From: Kluyvera ascorbata_C
GTDB taxonomy: Bacteria > Pseudomonadota > Gammaproteobacteria > Enterobacterales > Enterobacteriaceae
Assembly: GCF_044197065.1 (NCBI RefSeq)
Contig: NZ_JBIQOI010000003.1
Location: forward strand, 248,001-312,000
Length of the DNA: 64,000 nucleotides
Direction: 5' to 3'
Shown here piece after piece: positions 9,291 to 18,542 of this stretch (the stretch's first letter is position 1; each line of letters begins with the position of its first letter). The position numbers and the translations under genes are program-made. Below the pieces are notes generated by a model, which was given only the letters and a program-made list of their open reading frames with translations, was not told where the DNA came from and ran no database searches.

Positions 9291-10475
9291 ATGAAAAGAG
9301 ATAGAAACGTCAATATCCTGGTGATGCTGGTGTTGCTCGTCGCCGTCGGTCAGATGGCGCAAACCATTTATATTCCCGCAATTGCGCAGATGGCGAACGA
9401 CCTGAACGTTCGCGAAGGGGCGGTGCAGAGCGTGATGGCGGCCTATCTGCTGACCTATGGCGTTTCGCAGCTGTTCTACGGCCCGCTTTCCGACCGCGTA
9501 GGCCGTCGCCCGGTGATCCTCGTCGGGATGTCGATTTTTATGCTGGCGACGCTGGTGGCCATCACCACACACAGCCTGACGGTGCTGATTATTGCCAGTG
9601 CGATGCAGGGCATGGGGACCGGTGTGGGCGGCGTGATGGCGCGAACCTTGCCGCGTGACCTCTATGAGGGCAGCCAGCTTCGCCATGCTAATAGCCTGTT
9701 AAACATGGGTATTTTGGTCAGTCCACTGCTGGCACCGCTGATTGGCGGCGTGCTGGAGACGCTCATCAACTGGCGTGCCTGCTACGGTTTTCTGCTGGTA
9801 CTGTGTGCGGGTGTCACCATCAGCATGGCGCGCTGGATGCCGGAAACGCGCCCAACCGGCGCACCAAAAACCCGCCTTATCAGCAACTACAAAACGCTGT
9901 TCGGCAACAGCGGCTTTAACTGCTACCTGCTGATGCTGATTGGCGGCCTGGCCGGTATCGCGGTATTTGAAGCCAGCTCCGGCGTGCTGATGGGCGGCGT
10001 GCTGGGCTTAAGCAGCATGATGGTCAGTATCCTGTTTATTCTGCCGATTCCGGCGGCGTTCTTTGGCGCCTGGTTTGCCGGACGGCCGAAAAAACGTTTC
10101 CCGACGCTGATGTGGCAGTCGGTGGTGTGCTGTCTGGCGGCGGGGGTGATGATGTGGCTCCCAGGCCTGTTCGGGGTCATGAATATCTGGACGCTACTGG
10201 TGCCTGCGGCGCTGTTCTTCTTCGGCGCGGGGATGCTGTTCCCGCTGGCGACCAGCGGCGCGATGGAGCCCTTCCCGTTCCTCGCCGGTACCGCCGGGGC
10301 ACTGGTTGGCGGCTTGCAGAACATTGGTTCCGGCATGCTGGCCTGGCTGTCGGCAATGATGCCGCAAACCGGGCAAGGCAGCATCGGGCTGCTGATGACG
10401 CTGATGGGGCTGCTGATTTTCCTCTGCTGGCTGCCGCTGGCGTCGCGCTTTGCGCAGCAAGGCCAGGCGGTGTAA
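9291..10475 (+). CDS. emrD: Multidrug efflux transporter EmrD
   Basis: Twelve-helix proton-coupled multidrug exporter of the major facilitator superfamily, in the inner membrane. It matches E. coli EmrD closely, including the family D-R-V-G-R-R-P motif in the first cytoplasmic loop (about residues 70-76) and the Y-I-P-A-I-A segment in helix 1. The ATG at 9291 gives 394 residues, the E. coli length; the open frame begins 34 codons earlier but that stretch is not conserved. It is followed by a BIME and then the convergent dsdC. Confidence 0.96.
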   Translation: MKRDRNVNILVMLVLLVAVGQMAQTIYIPAIAQMANDLNVREGAVQSVMAAYLLTYGVSQLFYGPLSDRVGRRPVILVGMSIFMLATLVAITTHSLTVLIIASAMQGMGTGVGGVMARTLPRDLYEGSQLRHANSLLNMGILVSPLLAPLIGGVLETLINWRACYGFLLVLCAGVTISMARWMPETRPTGAPKTRLISNYKTLFGNSGFNCYLLMLIGGLAGIAVFEASSGVLMGGVLGLSSMMVSILFILPIPAAFFGAWFAGRPKKRFPTLMWQSVVCCLAAGVMMWLPGLFGVMNIWTLLVPAALFFFGAGMLFPLATSGAMEPFPFLAGTAGALVGGLQNIGSGMLAWLSAMMPQTGQGSIGLLMTLMGLLIFLCWLPLASRFAQQGQAV

Positions 10476-10487
10476 TACCGTCACACT

Positions 10488-10560
10488 GCCTGATGGCGCT
10501 TCGCTTATCAGGCCTACAAAGACCGTGAGTTGGCCGGGTAAGGCGGAGCCGCCACCCGGC
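10488..10560. repeat. REP/BIME between emrD and dsdC
   Basis: A GCCTGATGGCGCTTCGCTTA unit and a GGCCGGGTAAGGCGGAGCCG unit face each other between two convergent genes, likely limiting readthrough in both directions. Confidence 0.9.
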
Positions 10561-10569
10561 ATAAAACGC

Positions 10570-11496
10570 CTATTTAACCTGCTCCTGAAGCCAACCAATA
10601 AACGCCTCAATTTTCGGCCACTGCCTGCCGGGCAGCGTGGTGACGTAATAATGCTGATGACATTTCAGCGCCTTATCACCAAAAGGAGCCACCAGCTCCC
10701 CGCTGTCGAGGCGCTTTTGCACCAGCCGCTTTCGCCCCATCGCCACGCCAATATGATTCATCGCCGCAATCACCGCTAAATCAGAACGATCGAAGCCAAT
10801 ACCCGATGATGTCGGCAAGTTCACTGCATACTGCTGCGCCCAGCTGTGCCATTCATCGGTTCCCGAATCGTTACTCCACGCCTGCCTGTCATGCAGCAAC
10901 GTACAGTGCGGCAGGTTCACCAGTGAACCGGTCAGATCGTAGCGGCGAGCATATTCCGGGCTGCATACCGGCAGAATTTCCTCATCCATCAGGAAATGGT
11001 GGGTGAGCTGCGCGGACGGCGCATCGTCGAAATAAAGCGCCAGATCAACCCCGGCGCGCTGCATATTGATGTTGTCGTTGCCGGTCAGGATGGTCAGTGA
11101 AATGGACGGATAGCGACGGGTAAAGTCACCGAGCGCCGGAACCAGCCAGCACTGGGCGATAGAAGGCCGCGAGTAGACGGTGAGCGTCCCCGAAAGCTCC
11201 TGATTTTTGATATCAAGAATCTCCTGGTTGAGCGTATCCAGCGACGATTTCAGCGCCCAGAATACCCGTTTGCCTTCGTGGGTAAGCTCCACTTTGCGGT
11301 GCGAGCGGACAAACAGCTGAATGCCCAGTTCCTCTTCCAGTTGGTTAATACGGTGGCTGACGGCGCTGGGGCTTAATGACAGCTCGTCCGCCGCCAGCGC
11401 AAATGACTGATGTCGGGCCGCCACTTCAAAGGTATACAACTTCGACAGCTGCCAGCCGTTAAGCAGCCGATTTCTGACTTCGCGCAGGGGGTCCAT
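10570..11496 (-). CDS. dsdC: D-serine deaminase activator DsdC
   Basis: LysR-type activator of dsdXA that responds to D-serine. The N-terminal winged helix-turn-helix (about residues 15-75; F-A-L-A-A-D-E-L-S-L-S-P-S-A-V-S-H) is followed by the linker helix and the effector domain, and the sequence follows E. coli DsdC nearly throughout. I chose the ATG at 11496, giving 308 residues starting M-D-P-L-R-E and matching the E. coli N terminus; an upstream extension of 32 codons is open but not conserved. It is divergent from its target, as is usual for LysR regulators. Confidence 0.95.
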   Translation of the reverse strand: MDPLREVRNRLLNGWQLSKLYTFEVAARHQSFALAADELSLSPSAVSHRINQLEEELGIQLFVRSHRKVELTHEGKRVFWALKSSLDTLNQEILDIKNQELSGTLTVYSRPSIAQCWLVPALGDFTRRYPSISLTILTGNDNINMQRAGVDLALYFDDAPSAQLTHHFLMDEEILPVCSPEYARRYDLTGSLVNLPHCTLLHDRQAWSNDSGTDEWHSWAQQYAVNLPTSSGIGFDRSDLAVIAAMNHIGVAMGRKRLVQKRLDSGELVAPFGDKALKCHQHYYVTTLPGRQWPKIEAFIGWLQEQVK

Positions 11497-11726
11497 ACTC
11501 ACCTCTTTCATCCTGATTTCTCTTCGCCGGAGTGTAAAAAAACCCGCGCTAAAAATCAGCACAAAGGTGATGCAGAGTGAATCATGTCGCATAAAAGCAG
11601 CGTAATTAGATGCAAATCACCCATTTGATTCAATCTGGCTCATGTGAGTGGGGATTTATATCGTTTGTCAGACCCTGCCCTATTTTTGTCCAATAACCCC
11701 AGGTTAATCACAGGGCAAGGTGAGTT
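11497..11726 (+). promoter_or_regulatory. dsdC/dsdXA divergent control region
   Basis: 230 bp between the divergent starts. A TGTGA half-site lies at 11643-11647, consistent with CRP control known for dsdXA, and the start-proximal AAGGTGAG provides the dsdX ribosome-binding site. DsdC boxes were not resolved. Confidence 0.5.
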
Positions 11727-13064
11727 ATGCACTCTCAAATCTGGGTTGTGAGCACGCTGCTGATAAGCATCGTGTTAATCGTTTTGACCATCGTGAAGTT
11801 TAAATTCCACCCGTTTCTGGCGCTGCTGTTAGCCAGCTTCTTCGTGGGGACGATGATGGGCATGGGGCCGTTGGATATGGTCAATGCCATTGAGAACGGC
11901 ATCGGCGGCACGCTCGGCTTCCTTGCCGCCGTTATCGGCCTCGGGACCATTCTGGGCAAAATGATGGAAGTGTCCGGCGCGGCAGAGCGCATCGGCCTGA
12001 CGCTACAGCGCTGCCGCTGGCTTTCCGTTGACGTCATTATGGTGCTGGTTGGGCTGATTTGCGGGATCACGCTGTTTGTGGAAGTGGGCGTGGTGCTGTT
12101 GATTCCGCTGGCTTTTTCTATTGCCAAAAAGACCCATACTTCACTGCTGAAGCTGGCTATCCCGCTGTGTACGGCGCTGATGGCGGTGCACTGCGTGGTG
12201 CCACCGCATCCGGCTGCCCTGTTCGTGGCCAACAAACTGGGCGCAGACATTGGCACCGTGATTGTCTACGGTTTACTGGTGGGCTTAATGGCATCGCTGA
12301 TTGGCGGGCCGCTGTACCTGAAATTCCTCGGTAACCGTCTGCCGTTTAAACCGGTTCCGGCTGAGTTTTCCGACCTGAAAGTGCGCGAAGAAAGTACGCT
12401 ACCGTCGCTGGGTGCCACGCTGTTTACCATACTGCTGCCGATTGGCCTGATGCTGGTGAAAACCGTCGCCGAGCTGAACATGGCGAAAGGCAGCACGGTG
12501 TATACGCTGCTGGAGTTTATTGGTAACCCGATCACCGCGATGTTTATCGCCGTTTTCGTGGCCTATTACATTCTCGGCCTGCGTCAGCACATCGGCATGG
12601 GTGCGCTGCTGACCCACACCGAAAACGGTTTTGGCTCCATTGCTAACATTTTGCTGATTATCGGCGCAGGTGGCGCATTCAACGCTATCCTCAAAAGCAG
12701 CGGGCTGGCGGATACGCTTGCGCTAATCCTCTCGAACATGCATATGCATCCGATTCTGCTGGCCTGGCTGGTGGCGTTAATCCTCCATGCCGCGGTGGGT
12801 TCCGCTACGGTGGCAATGATGGGGGCGACGGCAATCGTGGCACCGATGCTGCCGCTCTACCCTAACGTTAGCCCGGAGATCATCGCTATTGCCATCGGTT
12901 CCGGCGCTATTGGCTGCACGATCGTCACCGATTCCCTCTTCTGGCTGGTCAAGCAATACTGCGGCGCCACCCTGAATGAGACATTCAAATACTATACAAC
13001 CGCGACATTTATCGCCTCGGTTATTGCACTGGCGTGCACATTCCTGCTTTCCTTTATTATCTAA
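11727..13064 (+). CDS. dsdX: D-serine transporter DsdX
   Basis: Inner-membrane permease of the gluconate:H+ symporter (GntP) family that imports D-serine. The 445 residues form about twelve hydrophobic segments with no signal peptide and match E. coli DsdX in length. The family's G-x-x-L-G-K-M-M-E-x-S-G-A-A-E-R-I region lies at about residues 76-94. It is directly upstream of dsdA with a 17-base gap, so transporter and deaminase are co-expressed under DsdC. Its neighbours decide the assignment against gluconate permeases. Confidence 0.95.
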   Translation: MHSQIWVVSTLLISIVLIVLTIVKFKFHPFLALLLASFFVGTMMGMGPLDMVNAIENGIGGTLGFLAAVIGLGTILGKMMEVSGAAERIGLTLQRCRWLSVDVIMVLVGLICGITLFVEVGVVLLIPLAFSIAKKTHTSLLKLAIPLCTALMAVHCVVPPHPAALFVANKLGADIGTVIVYGLLVGLMASLIGGPLYLKFLGNRLPFKPVPAEFSDLKVREESTLPSLGATLFTILLPIGLMLVKTVAELNMAKGSTVYTLLEFIGNPITAMFIAVFVAYYILGLRQHIGMGALLTHTENGFGSIANILLIIGAGGAFNAILKSSGLADTLALILSNMHMHPILLAWLVALILHAAVGSATVAMMGATAIVAPMLPLYPNVSPEIIAIAIGSGAIGCTIVTDSLFWLVKQYCGATLNETFKYYTTATFIASVIALACTFLLSFII

Positions 13065-13081
13065 GCGCAAAGAGACTGACT

Positions 13082-14404
13082 ATGGAAAACATTCAAACAC
13101 TTATCGCCCAGCATCCTTTAGTAGAAGACCTGGTCGCTCTCAAGGAAACGGCCTGGTTTAACCCTGGCACCACCTCTTTTGCGGAAGGTTTACCGTATGT
13201 TGGCCTGACCGAGCACGATGTCCAGGACGCCCACGCCCGTCTGACGCGCTTCGCGCCGTATCTGGCGCAGGCGTTCCCGGAAACCGCCGTCACCGGCGGC
13301 ATTATCGAATCTGAGCTGGCCGCCATTCCATTGATGCAAAAGCGGCTGGAAAAAGAGTACGGGCAGCACATCAACGGCGAAATTCTGCTGAAGAAGGACA
13401 GCCACCTGCCGATTTCGGGCTCAATTAAAGCGCGTGGCGGCATTTATGAAGTGCTGACCCATGCGGAAAAACTGGCGCTGGAAGCGGGCCTGTTGACCAC
13501 TAAAGACGACTACCGCGTTCTGCTTTCGCCCGAGTTCAAACAGTTCTTCAGCCAGTACAGCATCGCCGTCGGCTCCACCGGCAACCTCGGAATGTCGATT
13601 GGCATCATGAGCGCCCGTATCGGCTTTAACGTCACGGTGCACATGTCCGCTGACGCCCGCGCGTGGAAAAAAGCCAAACTGCGCAGCCACGGCGTGACGG
13701 TGGTGGAGTACGAGGAAGACTACGGCGTAGCGGTTGAACAGGGGCGCAAAGCGGCACAGTCCGATCCGAACTGTTTCTTTATCGATGATGAAAACTCCCG
13801 CACGCTGTTCTTAGGCTATGCGGTAGCCGGGCAGCGTCTGAAGGCGCAGTTTGCAGAGCAAGGGCGCGTGGTGGATGCCGATCATCCGCTGTTTGTTTAC
13901 CTGCCGTGCGGCGTCGGCGGCGGCCCTGGCGGCGTGGCGTTTGGCCTGAAGCTGGCGTTTGGCGATAACGTTCACTGCTTCTTCGCCGAGCCGACTCATT
14001 CACCGTGCATGCTGCTGGGGATTTATACCGGGCTGCACGACACCATTTCCGTCCAGGATATCGGCATCGACAACCTGACGGCGGCAGATGGGCTGGCGGT
14101 GGGTCGCGCCTCGGGCTTTGTCGGCCGGGCGATGGAGCGTCTGCTCGACGGTCTGTACACCCTCGATGACCAGACCATGTATGACATGCTGGGCTGGCTG
14201 GCGCAGGAGGAAGGCATTCGTCTTGAGCCGTCGGCGCTGGCAGGCATGGCTGGCCCTCAGCACGTTTGTGCCTCCACGGATTACCAGCAGATGCACGGCT
14301 TCAGCGCCGAGCAGCTCAATCACGCCACCCATCTGGTGTGGGCGACCGGCGGCGGTATGGTGCCGGAAGCCGAAATGGCGCAGTACCTGGCGAAAGGGCG
14401 CTAA
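13082..14404 (+). CDS. dsdA: D-serine ammonia-lyase DsdA
   Basis: Pyridoxal-phosphate enzyme that deaminates D-serine to pyruvate and ammonia, giving a carbon and nitrogen source and detoxification. The PLP lysine is Lys116 in G-S-I-K-A-R-G-G, and the phosphate-binding glycine loop is G-S-T-G-N-L-G (about 164-170). The ATG at 13082 gives 440 residues, close to the 442 of E. coli; the longer open frame overlaps the 3' end of dsdX. It is followed by a strong hairpin. Confidence 0.96.
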   Translation: MENIQTLIAQHPLVEDLVALKETAWFNPGTTSFAEGLPYVGLTEHDVQDAHARLTRFAPYLAQAFPETAVTGGIIESELAAIPLMQKRLEKEYGQHINGEILLKKDSHLPISGSIKARGGIYEVLTHAEKLALEAGLLTTKDDYRVLLSPEFKQFFSQYSIAVGSTGNLGMSIGIMSARIGFNVTVHMSADARAWKKAKLRSHGVTVVEYEEDYGVAVEQGRKAAQSDPNCFFIDDENSRTLFLGYAVAGQRLKAQFAEQGRVVDADHPLFVYLPCGVGGGPGGVAFGLKLAFGDNVHCFFAEPTHSPCMLLGIYTGLHDTISVQDIGIDNLTAADGLAVGRASGFVGRAMERLLDGLYTLDDQTMYDMLGWLAQEEGIRLEPSALAGMAGPQHVCASTDYQQMHGFSAEQLNHATHLVWATGGGMVPEAEMAQYLAKGR

Positions 14405-14418
14405 GCCGCGTTAACCTC

Positions 14419-14451
14419 AAGCAGCATCGCCGTTATTGCGCGATGCTGCTT
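14419..14451 (+). terminator. Hairpin terminator after dsdA
   Basis: A perfect 11-bp inverted repeat (AAGCAGCATCG 14419-14429 and CGATGCTGCTT 14441-14451, 11-base loop) lies 14 bases after the dsdA stop. The tail TCATCACAATCG is not very U-rich, so termination may be partial. Confidence 0.65.
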
Positions 14452-14604
14452 CATCACAATCGTGCCACTTCTCCCGGCATTGTGGCATCTCAGGTCAAAG
14501 CGTATTGCCGCACGTCACACTCCTCTCCCCTGCCGCCAGCGTTAAGAAGCGGCGTCGATATACTCCAGGCTATCTCGTATCCCTACGATAAACCGGAGAA
14601 CACA

Positions 14605-15876
14605 ATGCAACAGGCTGAAAAATCGGTCGGCCGCGGCGGTTTTACCCTGCTCATCTGGGTACTGCTTCTGCTCCTCGGCTGCGTGCTGTTTTTCTTTTCG
14701 CTCGACCGGCAAATTGTTTCCATCCTCAAAACCACCCTCATGCAGGAACTGGGGCTCGATAACAGCGACTATTCGGTGCTGATCAGCGCTTTTATGATCC
14801 CCTACACCTTCATGTACTTCTTCGTCGGCGGCATCGTCGACCGCTTCGGCAGCCGCTATGTGCTGTGCGCGCTGATGGTATTGATGTCGATTGCCACGCT
14901 GATCACCGGCCTGTCGCACTCAATGACCGGGCTTATCGTCGGGCGCGTGATGCTAGGGTTGGCGGAATCCGGGATTGTGCCAGCGCTGACGCTGGCGGTC
15001 TTTACCTGGTTTCGCGCCGAGCAGCGTGCCTTTGCCTTCCAGCTCACCAATATTATTCAGTCGTTGGGGCTTATCCTGGCGCCGCCATTCGTGGCCTGGG
15101 TGACTATCTCTACCGGCTGGCGCTGGGCGTTCTTTATCCCTGCCATGGCGGGCGTGGTCGTTGGGGTGATGTGGTATCTCTCTAGTCGTAAAACGCCGCC
15201 TGCGGCCGACGACACGGCACAGGTGAGCGCCGTCAGCGTGCCGCTGGTTGAGCGCTACAAGATGGTGCTGACCTCAAAACCTATCTGGGCGCTGCTGATT
15301 GCTCGCCTGCTCACCGACCCGTTCTGGTTCTTCTATCAATACTGGCAGGTCGGCTTTATGCAGGAAAAAATCGGCCTGACGCTGGCAGAAGTTGGCAAGC
15401 TGATGTGGCTGCCGCCGCTGGTTGCCGTTTTTGGCGTGCTGGCGGTGTGCTGGGCCTCTGACCGTCTGGTGGCGCGCGGCATGGACGCGACCCGCGCCCG
15501 CTTAACCATTATCTGGTCCGTCACCTGTCTGGCGCCGTTGGTGTTCCTGCTACCGTCCATCAGCAACGCCTACGCGGCGGTGGCTATCATGACGGTGATT
15601 AACTTTATGTGCACCGCCTGGCTCAGCATGGCCACCATTATGATGGGCGGGCTGGCACCGCGCGTGGCCATCGCCACCGCTATCGGCGTGATGAGCGCCC
15701 TGGGCGGCGTGACCTCCATTATCTTTAACGGCTTTGTCGGCACCATCATCGACCACTTCGGTTATTCGATGCCGATATACGCTGGCGCAACGCTACACCC
15801 CATCGGCGCGCTGGTGTTAGCCGCCTTCTTCCTGCGTCGTAAAAAATCCTTTGTTGCTCGTCCGGAGACCGTCTGA
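14605..15876 (+). CDS. Major facilitator transporter, anion:cation symporter type
   Basis: A 423-residue twelve-helix permease. The first segments contain S-L-D-R-Q-I-V-S, and the loop between helices 2 and 3 contains V-D-R-F-G-S-R-Y (about residues 80-87), as in the hexuronate/galactonate (ACS) branch of the superfamily. I chose the ATG at 14605, preceded by CCGGAGAA; the open frame extends further upstream without a suitable start. The TGA overlaps the ATG of the following BNR_4 gene by one base, so the two are coupled and probably act on one substrate, perhaps an acidic oligosaccharide or sugar acid. That substrate is inferred only. Confidence 0.8.
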   Translation: MQQAEKSVGRGGFTLLIWVLLLLLGCVLFFFSLDRQIVSILKTTLMQELGLDNSDYSVLISAFMIPYTFMYFFVGGIVDRFGSRYVLCALMVLMSIATLITGLSHSMTGLIVGRVMLGLAESGIVPALTLAVFTWFRAEQRAFAFQLTNIIQSLGLILAPPFVAWVTISTGWRWAFFIPAMAGVVVGVMWYLSSRKTPPAADDTAQVSAVSVPLVERYKMVLTSKPIWALLIARLLTDPFWFFYQYWQVGFMQEKIGLTLAEVGKLMWLPPLVAVFGVLAVCWASDRLVARGMDATRARLTIIWSVTCLAPLVFLLPSISNAYAAVAIMTVINFMCTAWLSMATIMMGGLAPRVAIATAIGVMSALGGVTSIIFNGFVGTIIDHFGYSMPIYAGATLHPIGALVLAAFFLRRKKSFVARPETV

Positions 15877-17171
15877 TGACTGATATCGTTGTTGCGCCCG
15901 TGGCACACGCCTGCGCAGATTTCACCGTGCTTTACTGTCTTATCAATCACCACAACCACCAGTTTGCCGCCTGGTATGATGCGGAGCACCGCATCACCGT
16001 GGGCCAGCGCCGCTTACCCGACGGCCCGTGGCAGACTTTTCAACCGGAGGGATGCTGGCTACCGGAGCGCGAACGTTACTCGCATATCACCGAGTTTGAT
16101 TCGCACAATTATCTGACGATGGCGGTAGATAGCGCTGGATACCTGCATCTTTCCGGCAATATGCACGTTGATCCACTCATTTACTTCAGAAGCCGCGCAC
16201 CGCTGGACGTCACCACCCTGGAGTGTGTTCCTGCGATGACCGGCGAACGGGAAACGCGGGCCACCTACCCGGTGTTCTTTAAAGACGTGCAGGGCCGCCT
16301 GCTGTTCCGCTATCGCGATGGCTGCAGCGGCAACGGTGATGACCTGTACAACATTTTCGACGCCGAGCGTCAGCAGTGGTCGCGCCTGCTGGAAACACCG
16401 CTGCTCAACGGTGAAGGGGCGCGCAACGGCTACGCGCGCCAGCCGCTGCTGGGGCCGGACGGCTACTGGCATATGGTGTGGATGTGGCGCGAAACACCGC
16501 ACTGCGAAACCAACAATAATCTCTCGTACGCGCGCAGCCGCGACCTTCAGCAGTGGGAAAAATCAGACGGCACGCCGCTTACGCTGCCTATCGCCCGCCA
16601 TCAGGGTGAGATTGTCGACGATGCGGGCATCGGCGGCGGGCTGATTAATATGGTGCAGGAGGTGGGCTTTGATAATCAGGCGCGCCCGGTGCTGATTTAT
16701 CATCGTTATGATGACCGGGGACTGTCGCAGGCGTATCTGGCACGCCCGGACGGCAAGGGCGGCTGGCAAAAAACGCAGATCAGCCAGTGGGATTTTCGCT
16801 GGGACTTCAGCGGCGGCGGCTCTATTCCGCCGGACGTTACCCTCAGCGCGCCGCGCGCTATCGGCCACGGACAAATGGCCGTGGAATGGACCTCAACCTG
16901 GGCCGGTAGCGGCGTGTGGATTATTGATGACCGGACGCTTACCGTCGTCACCGCGCGCCCGCTCACGCCGCCGCTGCCAGCCAAGCTGTGGCAACCCCGG
17001 CAGAACGTTGCGCCGCAGGCGGAAGTGCAGTTAGTGGCTGCGCAGAACAGCGATTACAGCCCGCAAAGCCGCTACTGGCTGCGCTGGGAGGCGCTGCCCA
17101 TTTTCCGCGACGTACCGCACGAGGCAAAAACCGGCTCCACGCTGCTGGAAGTGATAGAAGTGAAGGGCTAA
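15876..17171 (+). CDS. BNR_4-type beta-propeller protein, probable intracellular carbohydrate-active enzyme
   Basis: A 431-residue protein with no signal peptide or membrane segment. Its sequence has the character of the BNR_4 family: short-spaced histidine and aromatic residues and motifs such as H-L-S-G-N-M-H-V-D-P-L (about residues 91-101), followed by L-L-F-R-Y-R-D-G-C-S-G-N-G-D-D-L-Y (about 141-157). Some BNR_4 proteins are polysaccharide lyases of the ulvan type, so cleavage of an imported unsaturated or uronic oligosaccharide is possible. The coupling to an MFS permease supports this, but neither substrate nor activity is shown. No regulator is adjacent. Confidence 0.7.
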   Translation: MTDIVVAPVAHACADFTVLYCLINHHNHQFAAWYDAEHRITVGQRRLPDGPWQTFQPEGCWLPERERYSHITEFDSHNYLTMAVDSAGYLHLSGNMHVDPLIYFRSRAPLDVTTLECVPAMTGERETRATYPVFFKDVQGRLLFRYRDGCSGNGDDLYNIFDAERQQWSRLLETPLLNGEGARNGYARQPLLGPDGYWHMVWMWRETPHCETNNNLSYARSRDLQQWEKSDGTPLTLPIARHQGEIVDDAGIGGGLINMVQEVGFDNQARPVLIYHRYDDRGLSQAYLARPDGKGGWQKTQISQWDFRWDFSGGGSIPPDVTLSAPRAIGHGQMAVEWTSTWAGSGVWIIDDRTLTVVTARPLTPPLPAKLWQPRQNVAPQAEVQLVAAQNSDYSPQSRYWLRWEALPIFRDVPHEAKTGSTLLEVIEVKG

Positions 17172-17215
17172 AAAAACGCGCCAGCCGGGACAGAGGCTGG
17201 CGCTGACTTTCTGTC
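17171..17215 (-). terminator. Bidirectional terminator between BNR_4 gene and PTS IIC gene
   Basis: A perfect 9-bp stem (GCGCCAGCC 17178-17186, GGCTGGCGC 17195-17203) has six A residues on its left side, giving a U-run for the minus-strand PTS operon. The plus-strand side is only moderately U-rich. Confidence 0.85.
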
Positions 17216-18541
17216 TCAGGCGTTTGCCAACTGCTTCGCTTTTTCCTCTTCTTCCTGCTGAGCCTGCTGCGTTTCCAGCATTTTCTTCTCGTACACCTTA
17301 AAGAACGGGTAGTAGATAGCCAGCGAGATAAAGAAGCAGATAAACACCAGCCCGCAGGCAATCAGGTTCCAGTTGGTGGTGATAAGCGCCCCGAGCGGAG
17401 CCGGGATGGTAAACGGCGGTTTCACCATCATGCGCGGAATCAGCCCGCTGATGGTAAAGAGATACACCACCACCGTGTTGACCATCGGCGCCAGAATAAA
17501 CGGCACCGCCAGAATCGGGTTCATCACGATCGGCGCGCCGAAAATCATGGGCTCATTGATGTTGAACAGGCCGGGGATAAACGACAGCTTACCCAGCGAT
17601 TTCAGATAGATAACTTTTGATCGAATAAACAACACCACCAGCGCCAGCGTGGAGCCCGTACCGCCCATCTGCGCATACCACTGGAAGAACTGTTCAGTGA
17701 AGATATTCGGCAGGTCGTAGGCGCTGGTTCCGGCCTGGAACAGCTCCATATTCTGCACGATGGCCTGGTCCCACAGCGGGCGAATCAACGGCCCCATCAC
17801 CGCGTGACCGTGAATACCAAACACCCAGAACAGGTCGATAAAGAACTGCGTGACGATACCGCCGAACAGGTTAGTACCGGTCATAAAGCCCTTCAGCGGC
17901 ATGATGATGTAGCTGATGATGGCGTTAATATCGATATTTAAAAAGTGTCGCGGGATCCAGAAAATCAGCACTACCGCCAGCGTCGGGAACAGCGCTGAGA
18001 AGGAGCTGGCAACCACTGGCGGTACGCCTGCGGGCATCTTAATTTCGATATTGCGGACTTTAATAAAGCGATAGATTTCAATGGCAATCAGCGAGGAGAT
18101 GATCGCCCCAAACAGTCCCTGCGAACTCAGCGACGCCACCGGAATATAGCGCCCGGAAATCGCATCACCGGCGACGGTCACGCCCTCTTTAATATTCACC
18201 GGCACAATCATCAGCAGCGTGGCGAGCATCGCCAGCAGGCCGCTGGTGATATCGTTGAGCTTGTAGCTTTTCCCCAAAAATGAGCCGATGGTGAACGCGG
18301 CGTACAGCGACATTAGCCCAACGGTAAAGCGGAAAGGCACATCCAGAATATCGCGCCACGGTGCGATAAAATCCATGTACCCTTTAATCGGGATATTCAG
18401 CAGAATAACGAAAAACGATCCGACAATGGTCAGCGGTAAAATAGAGATTAAGCCGTTACGAATGGCCTGCATATGGCGCTGATTACCAATAGCATTCGCT
18501 ACCGGCAGCATTTTTTCCGCCAGCCGTTCAAAGTAAGACAT
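17216..18541 (-). CDS. PTS system, lactose/cellobiose family IIC component
   Basis: Membrane channel subunit of a phosphotransferase system of the lactose/cellobiose/lichenan type, which translocates and helps phosphorylate a beta-glucoside. The 441 residues show about ten hydrophobic segments, and the family signature with P-G-L-F-N-I-N-E-P-M-I-F-G (about residues 330-342) contains the conserved Glu used in sugar binding. I chose the ATG at 18541, which has a GGGGGAG ribosome-binding site and lies one base after the GH1 stop. The gene is the last of a IIB-GH1-IIC operon, which contains no IIA. Confidence 0.88.
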   Translation of the reverse strand: MSYFERLAEKMLPVANAIGNQRHMQAIRNGLISILPLTIVGSFFVILLNIPIKGYMDFIAPWRDILDVPFRFTVGLMSLYAAFTIGSFLGKSYKLNDITSGLLAMLATLLMIVPVNIKEGVTVAGDAISGRYIPVASLSSQGLFGAIISSLIAIEIYRFIKVRNIEIKMPAGVPPVVASSFSALFPTLAVVLIFWIPRHFLNIDINAIISYIIMPLKGFMTGTNLFGGIVTQFFIDLFWVFGIHGHAVMGPLIRPLWDQAIVQNMELFQAGTSAYDLPNIFTEQFFQWYAQMGGTGSTLALVVLFIRSKVIYLKSLGKLSFIPGLFNINEPMIFGAPIVMNPILAVPFILAPMVNTVVVYLFTISGLIPRMMVKPPFTIPAPLGALITTNWNLIACGLVFICFFISLAIYYPFFKVYEKKMLETQQAQQEEEEKAKQLANA

Positions 18542-18542
18542 G

